Origin: Simonsiella muelleri ATCC 29453
GTDB lineage: Bacteria > Pseudomonadota > Gammaproteobacteria > Burkholderiales > Neisseriaceae
NCBI RefSeq assembly: GCF_002951835.1
Contig: NZ_CP019448.1
Span: 930,001 to 994,000 of the forward strand
Direction: 5' to 3'
DNA length: 64,000 nt
Below, piece by piece: positions 26,597 through 36,047 of this stretch; position 1 is the stretch's first letter, and every line of letters starts with the position of its first letter. The notes under the pieces are model-generated. The model did no database searches and had not been told where the DNA came from. It saw nothing but the letters and a program-made list of their open reading frames with translations. Both the position numbers and the translations under genes were made by a program.

Positions 26597-28408
26597 TTAA
26601 CTGATGTCCGCCAATTCATCGTATACTTGATTTTCTTCCATTTTATTTTGCAAGAATGTATTAAAATCCCCTAAATGAAAAGCCAATGGATTTTCAGGAA
26701 TGGATACAATCATTGGCAAACGCGTAACCCCATTTCTGCCCGCCGCGAACGCATAATGCCGCTCATTTTCGCCCAAAATCAACAATGAATCAAACGCCAA
26801 ATCCACAACATCAACCGGAAATCTGGCTGATAATTCAAAAATATCCTGATGAATTTGTCGGGCGATTTTGCGCGATTGCTTTCTCAATTCTTCTAATTTA
26901 ATGTGAATGCGGTCATTGCTTTTGAACATTTTTTCCATAAATGATGCTTTACGCTCTAATTGTTCTTCTAATTCATGGATTTGTGTATCCAAATAATCAT
27001 TTTCACGGATATTGGCTTGAATAATTTGGTTTAAATAATGCAACGGTTGTTGTAATAAATCATGATTTGCGTCCCATTGGTAATTATTTTGAAAACACAC
27101 AAAAATAAATTCACGGCGTTTTTCCAAAAAGGTCGCATATGCTACCAATCGGCTAAACAAATGTTCCGCATTTTCATTCAACAGCAAAGCAGGTTGAGAT
27201 AAAAAATCTTTAAATGTACTCAATATATTGCCAAATAATTGGCGAACACCAATATACAAATATTCCTGTTCATCAGCATTACGCGCCACGCGGCGAACTG
27301 CAAACTCTATTGGCTCCAAAATCTGTTTTATCAAAATATGTTCATATTGCTGCAACCGTTCTTTGATAAGCTTGTCAATCTGCATACCACTCAATTCTAT
27401 CGGATCAAATAAAAGCGGCAATAATTCGGTTTCGTGCGCTAATTCCAACTCCGTTAAAAATTCAATCACGGCTTGATTGATGGTTGATTCAATGGTAATA
27501 ATATTTTCAACCTGTAATTTAAACCGCGCCAAATACGTGGCATCAGCATTGACAAGCATTGCAGTGTTGACCGCAGCACCAGTCAACAAAACATGTTCGT
27601 TTGAAAATAAACTTTCTTCGCGTAAAAATCGGCGCAACGCAAACGGATTGACATCAGATTCAATCGCAGGGCCAATCACAAATAAATATTTGGACGCACG
27701 CACAATTTCCAATTGACGGATTTTTTGTTCTCGACACAAAAATTGACTAAGTAACGGATGAGACATTTGCGCTACTTGGCGATTACGCATGGTTTTAAAC
27801 CAGTAACCCAATAATTGTTGTTTCAGAAATACTTCATTAATAAATGTTTTTACAATACTCGCATTCAAACCACGTCTATTTTCGGGGATTTCCAAATCTT
27901 TCTTTTCACGAATCACTCGTGCTGCCGCATAAATAAATCCAGAATACAATTTTTGTTTAATTAATTGATATTCTAAATTATTTTTTGCATCTAATTGTTC
28001 AATTTGTCCCAAAATGTTTTCTAAAAAATCAGCAATTTGGTAAACACTATTATATGTTTTAAATGTTTGAAAATGAATCAATATTTTTTCTGCAAAAATC
28101 CGAATGTGTCGCGCATTCGCTGGAATGCTTGCCACAATATTCTCTAAAGGAACATTAATTTCACCACGAAATTCAAATTTTTTAATCTCACTGTTCCAAA
28201 AGATTTGATTAGGCGCAAGAATTTGTTCAGCAATATTTCTGCGGTCTTGAGCGGAAATATTGCTGAACAAATTGTAAAGGTAATCCTGCCAAAATACATC
28301 CAAATGCGGATTAACTTGGGTAACTTGGCTGCGAAGCGGATACGGAATGTAATTCTTTGGATAATCAGGTCGCTCGGCAGTATGGGTAGGCGCAGATGTC
28401 GGCATCAT
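26597..28408 (-). CDS. Large unrecognised cytoplasmic protein with C-terminal coiled coil
   Basis: A 603-residue protein that I do not recognise. It has no signal peptide or membrane segment. The sequence is rich in helix-forming residues. A likely coiled coil lies at about residues 480-525 (D-Y-L-D-T-Q-I-H-E-L-E-E-Q-L-E-R). A hydrophobic block K-Y-L-F-V-I-G-P-A-I near 250 and L-L-T-G-A-A-V-N-T near 285 suggest a compact alpha/beta core. The C-terminus has G-E-N-E-R-H-Y-A-F-A-A-G-R-N-G. The start at 28408 (MMPTSAPT) is preferred over a TTG three codons upstream. Base composition resembles the host, so it looks native. It stands alone between AsmA and ETF-QO genes. Confidence 0.8.
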   Translation of the reverse strand: MMPTSAPTHTAERPDYPKNYIPYPLRSQVTQVNPHLDVFWQDYLYNLFSNISAQDRRNIAEQILAPNQIFWNSEIKKFEFRGEINVPLENIVASIPANARHIRIFAEKILIHFQTFKTYNSVYQIADFLENILGQIEQLDAKNNLEYQLIKQKLYSGFIYAAARVIREKKDLEIPENRRGLNASIVKTFINEVFLKQQLLGYWFKTMRNRQVAQMSHPLLSQFLCREQKIRQLEIVRASKYLFVIGPAIESDVNPFALRRFLREESLFSNEHVLLTGAAVNTAMLVNADATYLARFKLQVENIITIESTINQAVIEFLTELELAHETELLPLLFDPIELSGMQIDKLIKERLQQYEHILIKQILEPIEFAVRRVARNADEQEYLYIGVRQLFGNILSTFKDFLSQPALLLNENAEHLFSRLVAYATFLEKRREFIFVCFQNNYQWDANHDLLQQPLHYLNQIIQANIRENDYLDTQIHELEEQLERKASFMEKMFKSNDRIHIKLEELRKQSRKIARQIHQDIFELSARFPVDVVDLAFDSLLILGENERHYAFAAGRNGVTRLPMIVSIPENPLAFHLGDFNTFLQNKMEENQVYDELADIS

Positions 28409-28560
28409 ATTGATCAAAATAAAAAATTATTATCAGACTGCTTGAATATCTTTCATATTTAGGCAGCCTGAAAACACCAAACTAAAATATAGTGGTCGCA
28501 TTCTAACATAAAAGCTGTACAAAACTTCTACGCAATTGCACGTCCATTGTGGCAAATTCA

Positions 28561-30222
28561 CTACATTTCACTGTAATTCGCACCGCCTCCCCCTTCGGGA
28601 CACGTCCAAATGATGTTTTGCGTAGGGTCTTTAATGTCGCACGTTTTGCAATGAACACAGTTAGTGGCATTGATTTGCAAGCGTGGCGCACCATTTTCAT
28701 GCACAATTTCATACACACCAGCAGGACAATAACGCGTTTCAGGACTCGCATATTCTTGATAATTCACATCAATTGCCAAACGCGGATGACGCAATTGCAA
28801 ATGCGATGGCTGATTTTCTTCGTGTGCCACATTCGCTAAAAATACACTGCTCAAACGGTCAAACGTGATTGTGCCATCGGGTTTTGGATAATCAATCGGT
28901 TGACAATAAGCGACTTTTTTCAGGCTGCCTGAATCCGTACCGTGATGTTTTAATGTCCAAAAACCACGCCCTTTCAACACGTATTGCTCCAAGCCCGTGT
29001 ATGCCATCGCTGGCAATAAACCCCATTTGAAAGACGGACGAATATTGCGAACTTCATGCAATTCATCGTATAACCAACTGTGTTCAAATAAAGTTTCATA
29101 ATCTTGGGCAATCAAATTTTGTTCAGGCAACTCGCCATCGTGTTGCACCAACATCGGAAACACTGCTTGTGCCGCCAACATCGCCGATTTCATTGCAGTA
29201 TGCGCACCTTTAATGCGCGGTACATTCAGAAAACCAGCCGCATCACCCACCAACACACCACCTGCAAACGCCAAATGCGGCAAACTCTGCAAACCACCTT
29301 CCACTAAAGCACGCGCACCATAAGCAATGCGTCTGCCTCCTTCTAATGTGGCGCGAATACTGGGATGTAATTTCCAGCGTTGGAACTCTTCAAATGGCGA
29401 CAAATAAGGATTTTGGTAATCCAAACCCACCACAAAACCTACCGCCACCTTATTGCCGTCAAAATGATACGCAAAACCACCACCATAGGTTTTCATATCC
29501 AAAGGATAACCCACCGAATGCACCACTAAACCCGCTTGCGATTTTTCAGGCTGCACTTCCCAAATTTCTTTGATGCCCAAACCATAAGTTTGCGGTTGGC
29601 AATCGCGGTCTAATGCAAATTGTTGAATAATTTGTTTACTTAATGAACCGCGTGCCCCTTCAGCGAAAATGGTTTGTTGGGCGTGTAATTCCATGCCAGC
29701 TTGAAAATTATCAGTAGGTTGCCCATCTTTGCCAATGCCCACATCACCTGTGGCGACACCTTTCAGGCTGCCATCTGCGTGGTACAATAATTGCGCACCC
29801 GCAAAACCTGCATAAATTTCCACACCCAAATTTTCGGCTTGTTCTGCCAACCATTTGCATAATACGCCTAAACTAACGATGTAATTCCCATGATTTTGGA
29901 AACTTGGCGGCGTAAAAGGCAATTTAAATTCACTGTCTTGTGTTAAAAACAAAACTTGGTCTTCGGTAACACTGCGTGTGAGTGGTGCATTCATTTCGCG
30001 CCAATTAGGCAATAATTCATTCAAGGCAATCGGATCAAACACCGCACCAGCCAAAATATGTGCACCCACTTCACTGCCTTTTTCCAATATACAAACGCTG
30101 ATATCGCGTTGTTGTTCGGCGGCGATTTGTTTCAGGCGAATCGCAGCAGACAAACCCGCCACGCCTGCTCCAATAATCACGACATCGTATTGCATACTGT
30201 CGCGTTCAATGATTTGCGTCAT
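28561..30222 (-). CDS. Electron-transfer flavoprotein:ubiquinone oxidoreductase
   Basis: Passes electrons from ETF to the quinone pool at the inner membrane. The 553-residue protein starts with an FAD-binding Rossmann motif (V-V-I-I-G-A-G-V-A-G-L-S-A-A) and has the central G-D-A-A-G-F-L-N-V-P-R-I-K-G block. It ends with the 4Fe-4S cysteines in Y-C-P-A-G-V-Y and C-V-H-C-K-T-C-D-I-K. This is the full domain set of ETF-QO. No ETF alpha/beta genes are in the window. The TAG-side end lies close to a DUS-free A/T-rich gap. Confidence 0.93.
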   Translation of the reverse strand: MTQIIERDSMQYDVVIIGAGVAGLSAAIRLKQIAAEQQRDISVCILEKGSEVGAHILAGAVFDPIALNELLPNWREMNAPLTRSVTEDQVLFLTQDSEFKLPFTPPSFQNHGNYIVSLGVLCKWLAEQAENLGVEIYAGFAGAQLLYHADGSLKGVATGDVGIGKDGQPTDNFQAGMELHAQQTIFAEGARGSLSKQIIQQFALDRDCQPQTYGLGIKEIWEVQPEKSQAGLVVHSVGYPLDMKTYGGGFAYHFDGNKVAVGFVVGLDYQNPYLSPFEEFQRWKLHPSIRATLEGGRRIAYGARALVEGGLQSLPHLAFAGGVLVGDAAGFLNVPRIKGAHTAMKSAMLAAQAVFPMLVQHDGELPEQNLIAQDYETLFEHSWLYDELHEVRNIRPSFKWGLLPAMAYTGLEQYVLKGRGFWTLKHHGTDSGSLKKVAYCQPIDYPKPDGTITFDRLSSVFLANVAHEENQPSHLQLRHPRLAIDVNYQEYASPETRYCPAGVYEIVHENGAPRLQINATNCVHCKTCDIKDPTQNIIWTCPEGGGGANYSEM

Positions 30223-30317
30223 GTTGTGTGTCCTTAGTGTTTTAGTAATGGGTAGATTTTAACATTATTAATTAATTATTTTATCTTCAGGCTGCCTGAA
30301 AGAATAACACGCCACGT

Positions 30318-31070
30318 TTACACAGGATTGGCTTCATCAAAAAAATGCGCCTGCACACCAAAATCTCGCACCAACGCTGCCCCCAATGCTTGCACGCCAT
30401 AACGTTCAGTCGCGTGATGCCCTGCACTAATAAACGCCAGCCCCGTCTCATTGGCTAAATGATATTGCGCTTCTGAAATTTCACCCGTGATGTACACGTC
30501 TGCGCCAGCATCAACAGCAGCCTGAAAAAATCCCTGCGCACCACCCGTACACCACGCTACTTTTTTCAGGCTGCCTGAAAGATTACCCACACACACAGGT
30601 TTACGCTGCAACACATTTTCCAAATGCGCCGCGAGTTTGGCTAAAGTATTTTGATTATCGGGCAGTGTACCCAAATTCATCAAATTTTGTTCGCCAAATG
30701 TGCTTTCAAGTTGCCAACCGCATTGTTGAGCCAATTGGACATTATTGCCCCATTGTGGGTGTGCATCCAATGGCAAATGGTAACCGACCAAATTCACATT
30801 ATTTTTTAATAACAAAGCAATGCGTTCACGTTTCCAACCTGTGATGGTGGCAAGTTCACTTTTCCAAAACATACCATGATGCACCAACAACATTTGTGCG
30901 CCTTGCTGTACAGCGAATTCAATCGCAGCATAACTGGCAGTTACGGCGGTTACGATGGTGTGAATATCATCTGCGCCTTCCACTTGCAAGCCGTTTGGGG
31001 CGTAATCTTTAAATTGTTCGGTGCGTAAATTGGTGTTGCACCAATTGAGGATGTCTTGACGATTTGCCAT
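30318..31070 (-). CDS. NIF3-family dinuclear metal-centre protein (YbgI-like)
   Basis: A 250-residue cytoplasmic protein of the NIF3/YbgI family, which forms hexameric rings with a two-metal site. YbgI has been linked to GTP cyclohydrolase I type 2 activity or DNA-damage related roles, but the function is unsettled. Motifs seen are N-G-L-Q-V-E-G, the metal ligands in L-V-H-H-G-M-F-W, Y-H-L-P-L-D-A-H-P, and the late G-E-I-S-E and A-G-H-H-A-T-E. All are in family order. Normal length. Confidence 0.9.
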   Translation of the reverse strand: MANRQDILNWCNTNLRTEQFKDYAPNGLQVEGADDIHTIVTAVTASYAAIEFAVQQGAQMLLVHHGMFWKSELATITGWKRERIALLLKNNVNLVGYHLPLDAHPQWGNNVQLAQQCGWQLESTFGEQNLMNLGTLPDNQNTLAKLAAHLENVLQRKPVCVGNLSGSLKKVAWCTGGAQGFFQAAVDAGADVYITGEISEAQYHLANETGLAFISAGHHATERYGVQALGAALVRDFGVQAHFFDEANPV

Positions 31071-31207
31071 TTGCTGACCCTAAAATTATCAAAATGTAAA
31101 ACGGGTATTCTACCAAATTATTCTAAAATAAAAGGCAGTTTGCCATAACAAATAACGACATTAATTATCCAACTCAATACAAAATGCATAGAATGGTTAA
31201 ATTTTAA

Positions 31208-31235
31208 TTGATAAAAAATCTTATTTATGTATAAT
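31208..31235 (+). promoter_or_regulatory. Sigma70-like promoter (orphan)
   Basis: TTGATA at 31208-31213 and a perfect TATAAT at 31230-31235 are separated by 16 bp. It is the clearest promoter in this part of the window. Transcription would run rightward into a terminator-like hairpin about 25 bp further on, not directly into tldD. Confidence 0.6.
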
Positions 31236-31241
31236 GTGTCT

Positions 31242-31305
31242 GTCATTCCCTGCACCAGCAAAAACGGCCCAATTTGATGAGTTCAAAATGGGTCGTTTTT
31301 GTTTT
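31242..31305 (+). ncRNA. Candidate small RNA with terminator hairpin
   Basis: A transcript from the promoter at 31208-31235 would start near 31242 and reach a long hairpin at 31259-31301. CAAAAACGGCCCAATTTGA pairs with TTCAAAATGGGTCGTTTTTG with one G-U pair and one mismatch, followed by TTTT. The product would be about 60-65 nt. No coding frame is seen. A tldD leader attenuator is the alternative. This is inferred from layout alone. Confidence 0.4.
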
Positions 31306-31475
31306 CAGGCAGCCTGAGAAACTGTATCCACAGCATTTCACGTTGGCATGAATACAGGTTCTTATTTTAAACGATTATAATTTTTAGGCAGCCTGAAAAT
31401 AAATGCACACAAAAATGTTATAATTTCAGCCATTTTTTTCATTTTTATTTCGGGTCGCCTGAAAAACAAAATTCT

Positions 31476-32918
31476 ATGCAAAATATATTTCAAACCGTTT
31501 CTCAAGATTTATTACAAGCCAATCAAATCGGTGCAGAAGAGATTGCTCAATCACTCGCTATTATTGGTAGACATTATGTTGATTATGCGGATATTTACTG
31601 TCAGCGAACCGCTTACGAAAGCTGGCATTTAGATGAAGGCATTGTCAAATCAGGCAGCTTTCAAATTGACCAAGGCGTTGGTGTACGTGCTGTGTCGGGA
31701 GAAAAAACCGCATTTGCTTACGCCGACAGTTTAACCACTGATGCCATTCAACGTGCTGCTGAAACCGTCAAAGTAATTGGCGCATCTGGCAATACCGTGC
31801 CGATTCGTGTGCCTACACCTGTGTTTGGTAAGGCGATACATGGTGCATTTAATCCCATTGTTGGTTTGGATTCGGCAGCCAAAGTTGCTTTATTACAAAA
31901 AGTTGAACAATTAGCGCGTGCAGCAGATTCGCGCGTGGTGCAGGTAATGGCGGGTTTAACTTGTGAATATGATATGGTGTACATTGCCCGATTGGACGGT
32001 AAGCACGCGGCAGATATTCGCCCATTGATTCGTTTGTCATTGACTGTGATTGTCAAACAAGGTAACCGCCGTGAGCAGGGCAGTTCTGGTGGAGGAGGGC
32101 GTTTGGATTTGCGTTATTTTGATGATGCGAAAATTGAACAATATGTGTCTCAAGCCGTGAAACAAGCGGTAATTAATTTAGAAGCACGCCCTGCCCCTGC
32201 GGGTGTGATGCCTGTTGTGTTGGGTAATGGTTGGCCAGGTGTGTTGTTGCATGAAGCAGTGGGACACGGTTTGGAGGGCGATTTTAATCGCAAACAAACC
32301 AGTGTATTCACAGGAAAAATTGGTGAGCAAGTCGCTGCCAAAGGCGTTACCGTCATTGACCAAGGTAATATTCCCGACAGACGAGGCAGCCTGAATATTG
32401 ATGATGAAGGTAATCCAACAAGTCGTACAGTTCTCATTGAAGACGGTATTTTGATGGGTTATATGCAAGACGAAACCAATGCTCGACTCATGGGCATGGA
32501 CGTTACTGGTAACGGCAGACGCGAAAGTTATTCATCTGTAACCATGCCACGTATGACCAACACATTCATGGAAAACGGTATATACGAACGTGATGAAATC
32601 ATTGCCAGTTTAGACAAAGGCATTTATGCGGTGAATTTTGGTGGCGGACAAGTGGATATTACCAGTGGTAAATTTGTGTTCAGCGCGTCGGAAGCGTGGT
32701 GGGTGGAAAACGGACAATTGCAATATCCAGTCAAAGGCGCAACCATTATTGGCAGTGGCACGGAAGTATTGAAACACGTTTCCATGATTGGTAATGATAG
32801 TGCATTGGATTCGGGTGTGGGTGTGTGTGGCAAAGATGGGCAGAGTGTTCCTGTGGGTGTGGGGCAGCCGACTTTGCGAATTGATGCTGGCTTAACGGTT
32901 GGCGGTAGTGAAGTTTGA
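31476..32918 (+). CDS. tldD: Metalloprotease TldD
   Basis: TldD forms a heterodimer with TldE/PmbA, a zinc peptidase known from microcin B17 maturation and CcdA degradation. The 480-residue protein has the metal motif L-L-H-E-A-V-G-H-G-L-E-G-D at about residue 255 and the C-terminal G-G-G-Q-V-D-I-T-S-G-K-F-V-F-S block. The ATG at 31476 follows a short gap after an uptake word. No tldE/pmbA gene is in the window, as is usual when the two are unlinked. Confidence 0.93.
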   Translation: MQNIFQTVSQDLLQANQIGAEEIAQSLAIIGRHYVDYADIYCQRTAYESWHLDEGIVKSGSFQIDQGVGVRAVSGEKTAFAYADSLTTDAIQRAAETVKVIGASGNTVPIRVPTPVFGKAIHGAFNPIVGLDSAAKVALLQKVEQLARAADSRVVQVMAGLTCEYDMVYIARLDGKHAADIRPLIRLSLTVIVKQGNRREQGSSGGGGRLDLRYFDDAKIEQYVSQAVKQAVINLEARPAPAGVMPVVLGNGWPGVLLHEAVGHGLEGDFNRKQTSVFTGKIGEQVAAKGVTVIDQGNIPDRRGSLNIDDEGNPTSRTVLIEDGILMGYMQDETNARLMGMDVTGNGRRESYSSVTMPRMTNTFMENGIYERDEIIASLDKGIYAVNFGGGQVDITSGKFVFSASEAWWVENGQLQYPVKGATIIGSGTEVLKHVSMIGNDSALDSGVGVCGKDGQSVPVGVGQPTLRIDAGLTVGGSEV

Positions 32919-32966
32919 TTGATAAAATTTTTCAGGCTACCTGAAAACTATTACAAAGGAATTCAG

Positions 32967-34343
32967 ATGAATTTAGAAGAATTGTCAAATATGATTAGTG
33001 GGTTATTTGCGCGTGAAGAATTTACGGCACATTTATTACAACGCAGTTTCAGGCAGCCTATTGGTTGGATTGAGCTGGCTGGTGTGATTGTATTGGGCAT
33101 CATATTACAAATATTCAGTCATCAACTTATTAAAAATCAAAAATTAGATAATATTCAAAATCGCTTTGTGAAACATTTGGCGGAACGTTTGTTGTTTCCT
33201 GCCATGATGTTGTTTAGTGGTACGATTTTGTTGTTGGTGTGCAATGCGTTGGATTTGACGGTGGTGTGGTTGCGTTTATTTGTGTTTGGCGCAAGTTGGA
33301 TGCTGATGATTCGCGTGGTGCTGGCGTTGTTAAAATTTGCGCTGCCTGCTGGGCGATTGAGCAGCAGTTTAGAGCATCAATTGGCGACATTTTTGTGGGC
33401 ATATTTTTTGCTGTGGGTCATTGGGTTTGATGATTTGATGATTAATTGGGCAAAATCGCTGCAATTTAGCATCGGCTCAAGCAAATTGAGTTTATTTACA
33501 TTGATTACGGGTATTTTGTGGGTGGGCATCATCATGATTTTCATGATGTGGCTAGCAAAATGGCTGGATAGTCAATTGATGTCAAGTAAACATCTGGATA
33601 TTAACCTACGGATTGTATTGAGTAAAATCATCAAAACCCTATTGATGGTGTTATCGGTATTGATTGCGTTACCAATTGTGGGGATTGATTTGACGGTGCT
33701 GTCGGTGTTTGGTGGTGCGTTGGGTGTGGGATTGGGTTTTGGCTTGCAGAAAATTGCGAGTAACTATGTGTCTGGATTTATTATTTTGGCAGACCGTTCC
33801 ATTCGTCCTGGAGACCGTTTAACTGTGAATAATTTTACGGGTTATGTAACGGAAATTACATCGCGTTTTGTGGTTTTACGCAGTGGTACGGGGCAAGAGG
33901 CCTTGATTCCAAACGAAACTTTTGTAACCAGCACCGTGATTAACGAATCTTATACAGGCAAATCTTTGTATCAGACGTTGAATGTACAAGTAGCGTATCA
34001 TACTGATTTAACACTGGCTTTGGAGATTTTGGAACAAGCTGCTGCTGCCCAAGAGCGAGTAGAAGGTAAACCCAGTGCGTATTTGATTGGATTTGGCGAT
34101 AATGGCATTGATTTGCGTGTGGGATTTTGGGTGCGCGACCCTGAAAATGGTTTCTTAGGTTTGTATTCGGCGATTTTGATGACGATTTGGAAACGATTTA
34201 ATGAAGAAGATATTGAATTTCCATTTCCACAACGTGAAATCCGCATTCTGCCTGAAGAGCAAACGCCCAGTGATATGGCTATTCTCAAAGCGGGTCTGCA
34301 AGCCCAGCAAGATACCAAATCCAATGAACCAATTGATTCTTGA
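32967..34343 (+). CDS. MscS-family mechanosensitive channel protein
   Basis: A 458-residue inner-membrane protein with about five hydrophobic helices ahead of an MscS core. The pore-lining helix shows the small-residue pattern F-G-G-A-L-G-V-G-L-G-F-G-L-Q near residue 250. It is followed by the beta domain S-I-R-P-G-D-R-L-T-V and the G-Q-E-A-L-I-P-N-E-T-F region. I chose the ATG giving MNLEELSNM because AAAGGA precedes it; an earlier in-frame start would translate an uptake word. Opens under membrane tension to release solutes. Confidence 0.88.
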   Translation: MNLEELSNMISGLFAREEFTAHLLQRSFRQPIGWIELAGVIVLGIILQIFSHQLIKNQKLDNIQNRFVKHLAERLLFPAMMLFSGTILLLVCNALDLTVVWLRLFVFGASWMLMIRVVLALLKFALPAGRLSSSLEHQLATFLWAYFLLWVIGFDDLMINWAKSLQFSIGSSKLSLFTLITGILWVGIIMIFMMWLAKWLDSQLMSSKHLDINLRIVLSKIIKTLLMVLSVLIALPIVGIDLTVLSVFGGALGVGLGFGLQKIASNYVSGFIILADRSIRPGDRLTVNNFTGYVTEITSRFVVLRSGTGQEALIPNETFVTSTVINESYTGKSLYQTLNVQVAYHTDLTLALEILEQAAAAQERVEGKPSAYLIGFGDNGIDLRVGFWVRDPENGFLGLYSAILMTIWKRFNEEDIEFPFPQREIRILPEEQTPSDMAILKAGLQAQQDTKSNEPIDS

Positions 34344-34400
34344 TTTTGTGTTGAGGATTTCAACATGAATTTGTTTGGCAAATTCATTTTCAGGCAGCTT

Positions 34401-34490
34401 GAAACTTTTGCAAAAAAACTTTCATAACGATGTAGTTACATGACTGTAATTTTTGGTTTTAGACGAAAAATGGAGATTTTGCAAAAGTTC
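34401..34490. mobile_element. 90-bp miniature element with IS1106-like ends
   Basis: The left end is GAAACTTTTGCAAAA and the right end, inverted, is GAACTTTTGCAAAAT. The ends resemble those of the IS1106-like element (GAAACCTTTGCAAAA). The interior has no coding sequence and no dRS3. It lies between the convergent MscS and nosX genes. Confidence 0.55.
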
Positions 34491-34505
34491 TGGTCTGAAG
34501 ATATT

Positions 34506-35483
34506 TTAACCCATTGTTTTCACATTGCCATTCAAACCAATCAGCCATACTTTTGCGCCAATTTTTTGAGTGGCTGCCTGAATATTTGCTTCAGAGCTAA
34601 CCGCAAACGCCGTGGATAATGCGTCCGCCAGTGCTGCAGATTTCGCCAACACACTCACACTTTGATAACGTGGGGTGCTGTTGCCTGTTCGTGGGTCAAA
34701 TAAATGCGTGAATTTGCCCTCTGCATCAAACGGTGTCCCATAACCGCTTGATGTGGCAAGCGCATTGTTTTGTAATGGAATTTGATGATGAGGTAATGCG
34801 CCACTGCCTTTTGGGTTTTGGATTTTGGCAAATTCGGGGTGTTGTTTGAGTGTATCCAAATACCGTATTTCACCCATATTGACTAGCGCGTGGTTCATGC
34901 CCTGTTGTTGCAATAATTGCGTGATACGGTCGGTAATATAACCCTGCGCGATGCCATTCAACGTAATGACCATACCTTTTTGATTAAACGCAATTTTTTG
35001 TGGAGAAATCAGCATATTGTGTAAACCAACCCGTTTTAAGGCAGCCTGAAGATTGGGGGCAATCTTGCTTTTTGGGTTACGCTGAAAATGGTTGGCATAG
35101 CGTTGCCACAGCACCTGCACGGTTGGGTCAAACGCGCCATTTGTCAATGAATGAATGCTCTGTGCTTGGCTCAATACTGCCAATAAATCAGCAGATGGTG
35201 CGTTCAGGCTGCCTGCACGATTTAAACGCGATACTTGGCTATTTTCACAATATACGCTAAAAATATTTTCTAGACGATTCACTTCTGCAATTGCTTGTTG
35301 AATCAGATTTTCTGCTACAGCAGGATTGTTGTGATACAAACGCAATTCCGCGTTTGCACCCAAAGCCACACCGCGCCAAATCACGGGTTGGGGCGAATCA
35401 TTTTGGGCAAAAGTTGGAGAAACAAGTGCGCTGACCGACATCGCAGCAGTAATACCGATAAAACGGCGGCGAGTAATTTGCAT
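34506..35483 (-). CDS. nosX: ApbE-type FAD:protein FMN transferase (NosX)
   Basis: Attaches FMN covalently to a threonine of a target flavoprotein, here most likely NosR. The 325-residue protein begins with a twin-arginine export signal (M-Q-I-T-R-R-R-F-I-G-I-T-A-A), so it acts in the periplasm. ApbE blocks are visible: F-S-V-Y-C-E-N-S-Q-V-S-R-L-N-R-A, then G-A-F-D-P-T-V, L-N-G-I-A-Q-G-Y-I-T-D and H-L-F-D-P-R-T-G. I chose the ATG at 35483 because it gives the Tat signal and has AAGGAA upstream. It is the last gene of the nos operon, 13 bp after nosL. Confidence 0.92.
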   Translation of the reverse strand: MQITRRRFIGITAAMSVSALVSPTFAQNDSPQPVIWRGVALGANAELRLYHNNPAVAENLIQQAIAEVNRLENIFSVYCENSQVSRLNRAGSLNAPSADLLAVLSQAQSIHSLTNGAFDPTVQVLWQRYANHFQRNPKSKIAPNLQAALKRVGLHNMLISPQKIAFNQKGMVITLNGIAQGYITDRITQLLQQQGMNHALVNMGEIRYLDTLKQHPEFAKIQNPKGSGALPHHQIPLQNNALATSSGYGTPFDAEGKFTHLFDPRTGNSTPRYQSVSVLAKSAALADALSTAFAVSSEANIQAATQKIGAKVWLIGLNGNVKTMG

Positions 35484-35496
35484 GATATTTCCTTCA

Positions 35497-35991
35497 TTAT
35501 TTGTAAATAAATTCATCTGGCACTTCGTCAAATTTAACCATTTTACCGCCATTTTTGTGGATAAAATCTTGTGCTTTGACGATATCGGAAAATGGTAATG
35601 CGTCTACTGTTCCCATGCCACCGATGAATTTGCTGTCAATGACATAATAGGCAGTTTTTGCGTCAATCCATGCGCTGTCGGCATTGGGGTTGTGCCAGTC
35701 GGTTACTTTGCTCATGTCGGTTACATAAATGGCGGTAATGTCTTTGGGTTCGCCAGGATGGCGCGTGAAGCCAATCGCTTGATTTACCGTAGAAAACCAA
35801 TACGGCTTATCGGGTTGGCTTTGTACGAAAATTTGCGCTTTACCGCCGTAGTGTTCGTTTAGATTCATGGTGCAATAATAGCCTTTGGCTTGTTCGGTAA
35901 TGGCTTGCGGCGGTGGTGGTGCGCTGGTGGTTTCAGTTTGCGAACACGCGGCAAGTAGGATTGTAGTTAATAAAATATTTAAATTTTTCAT
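35497..35991 (-). CDS. nosL: Copper chaperone lipoprotein NosL
   Basis: NosL is an outer- or inner-membrane lipoprotein that delivers Cu(I) for NosZ CuZ assembly. The 164-residue protein has a lipoprotein signal with lipobox L-A-A-C near residue 16. The metal-binding Y-Y-C-T-M-N-L-N-E-H follows near residue 38, then family blocks Y-V-T-D-M and A-Y-Y-V-I-D-S and the late G-G-M-G and F-I-H-K-N-G-G. It sits between nosY and nosX with short gaps. Confidence 0.92.
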   Translation of the reverse strand: MKNLNILLTTILLAACSQTETTSAPPPPQAITEQAKGYYCTMNLNEHYGGKAQIFVQSQPDKPYWFSTVNQAIGFTRHPGEPKDITAIYVTDMSKVTDWHNPNADSAWIDAKTAYYVIDSKFIGGMGTVDALPFSDIVKAQDFIHKNGGKMVKFDEVPDEFIYK

Positions 35992-36047
35992 AGTATTATC
36001 TTTTCAGGCTGCTTTAACAAGAAATATTTGTGTTGGTCATACAGGTT

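Larger units (their letters stand above)
31071..31475. other. Intergenic stretch with a candidate small RNA, a repeat fragment and tldD promoter region
   Basis: From left: AT-rich DNA, a sigma70-like promoter at 31208-31235, a hairpin at 31259-31301, an uptake word, then a deletion remnant of the AGAACCTGTATTC family (about 31322-31362, ending GAATACAGGTTCT) and a Correia-like end (ATTTTAAACGATTATAA, 31366-31382). A further uptake word precedes tldD. Confidence 0.55.
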
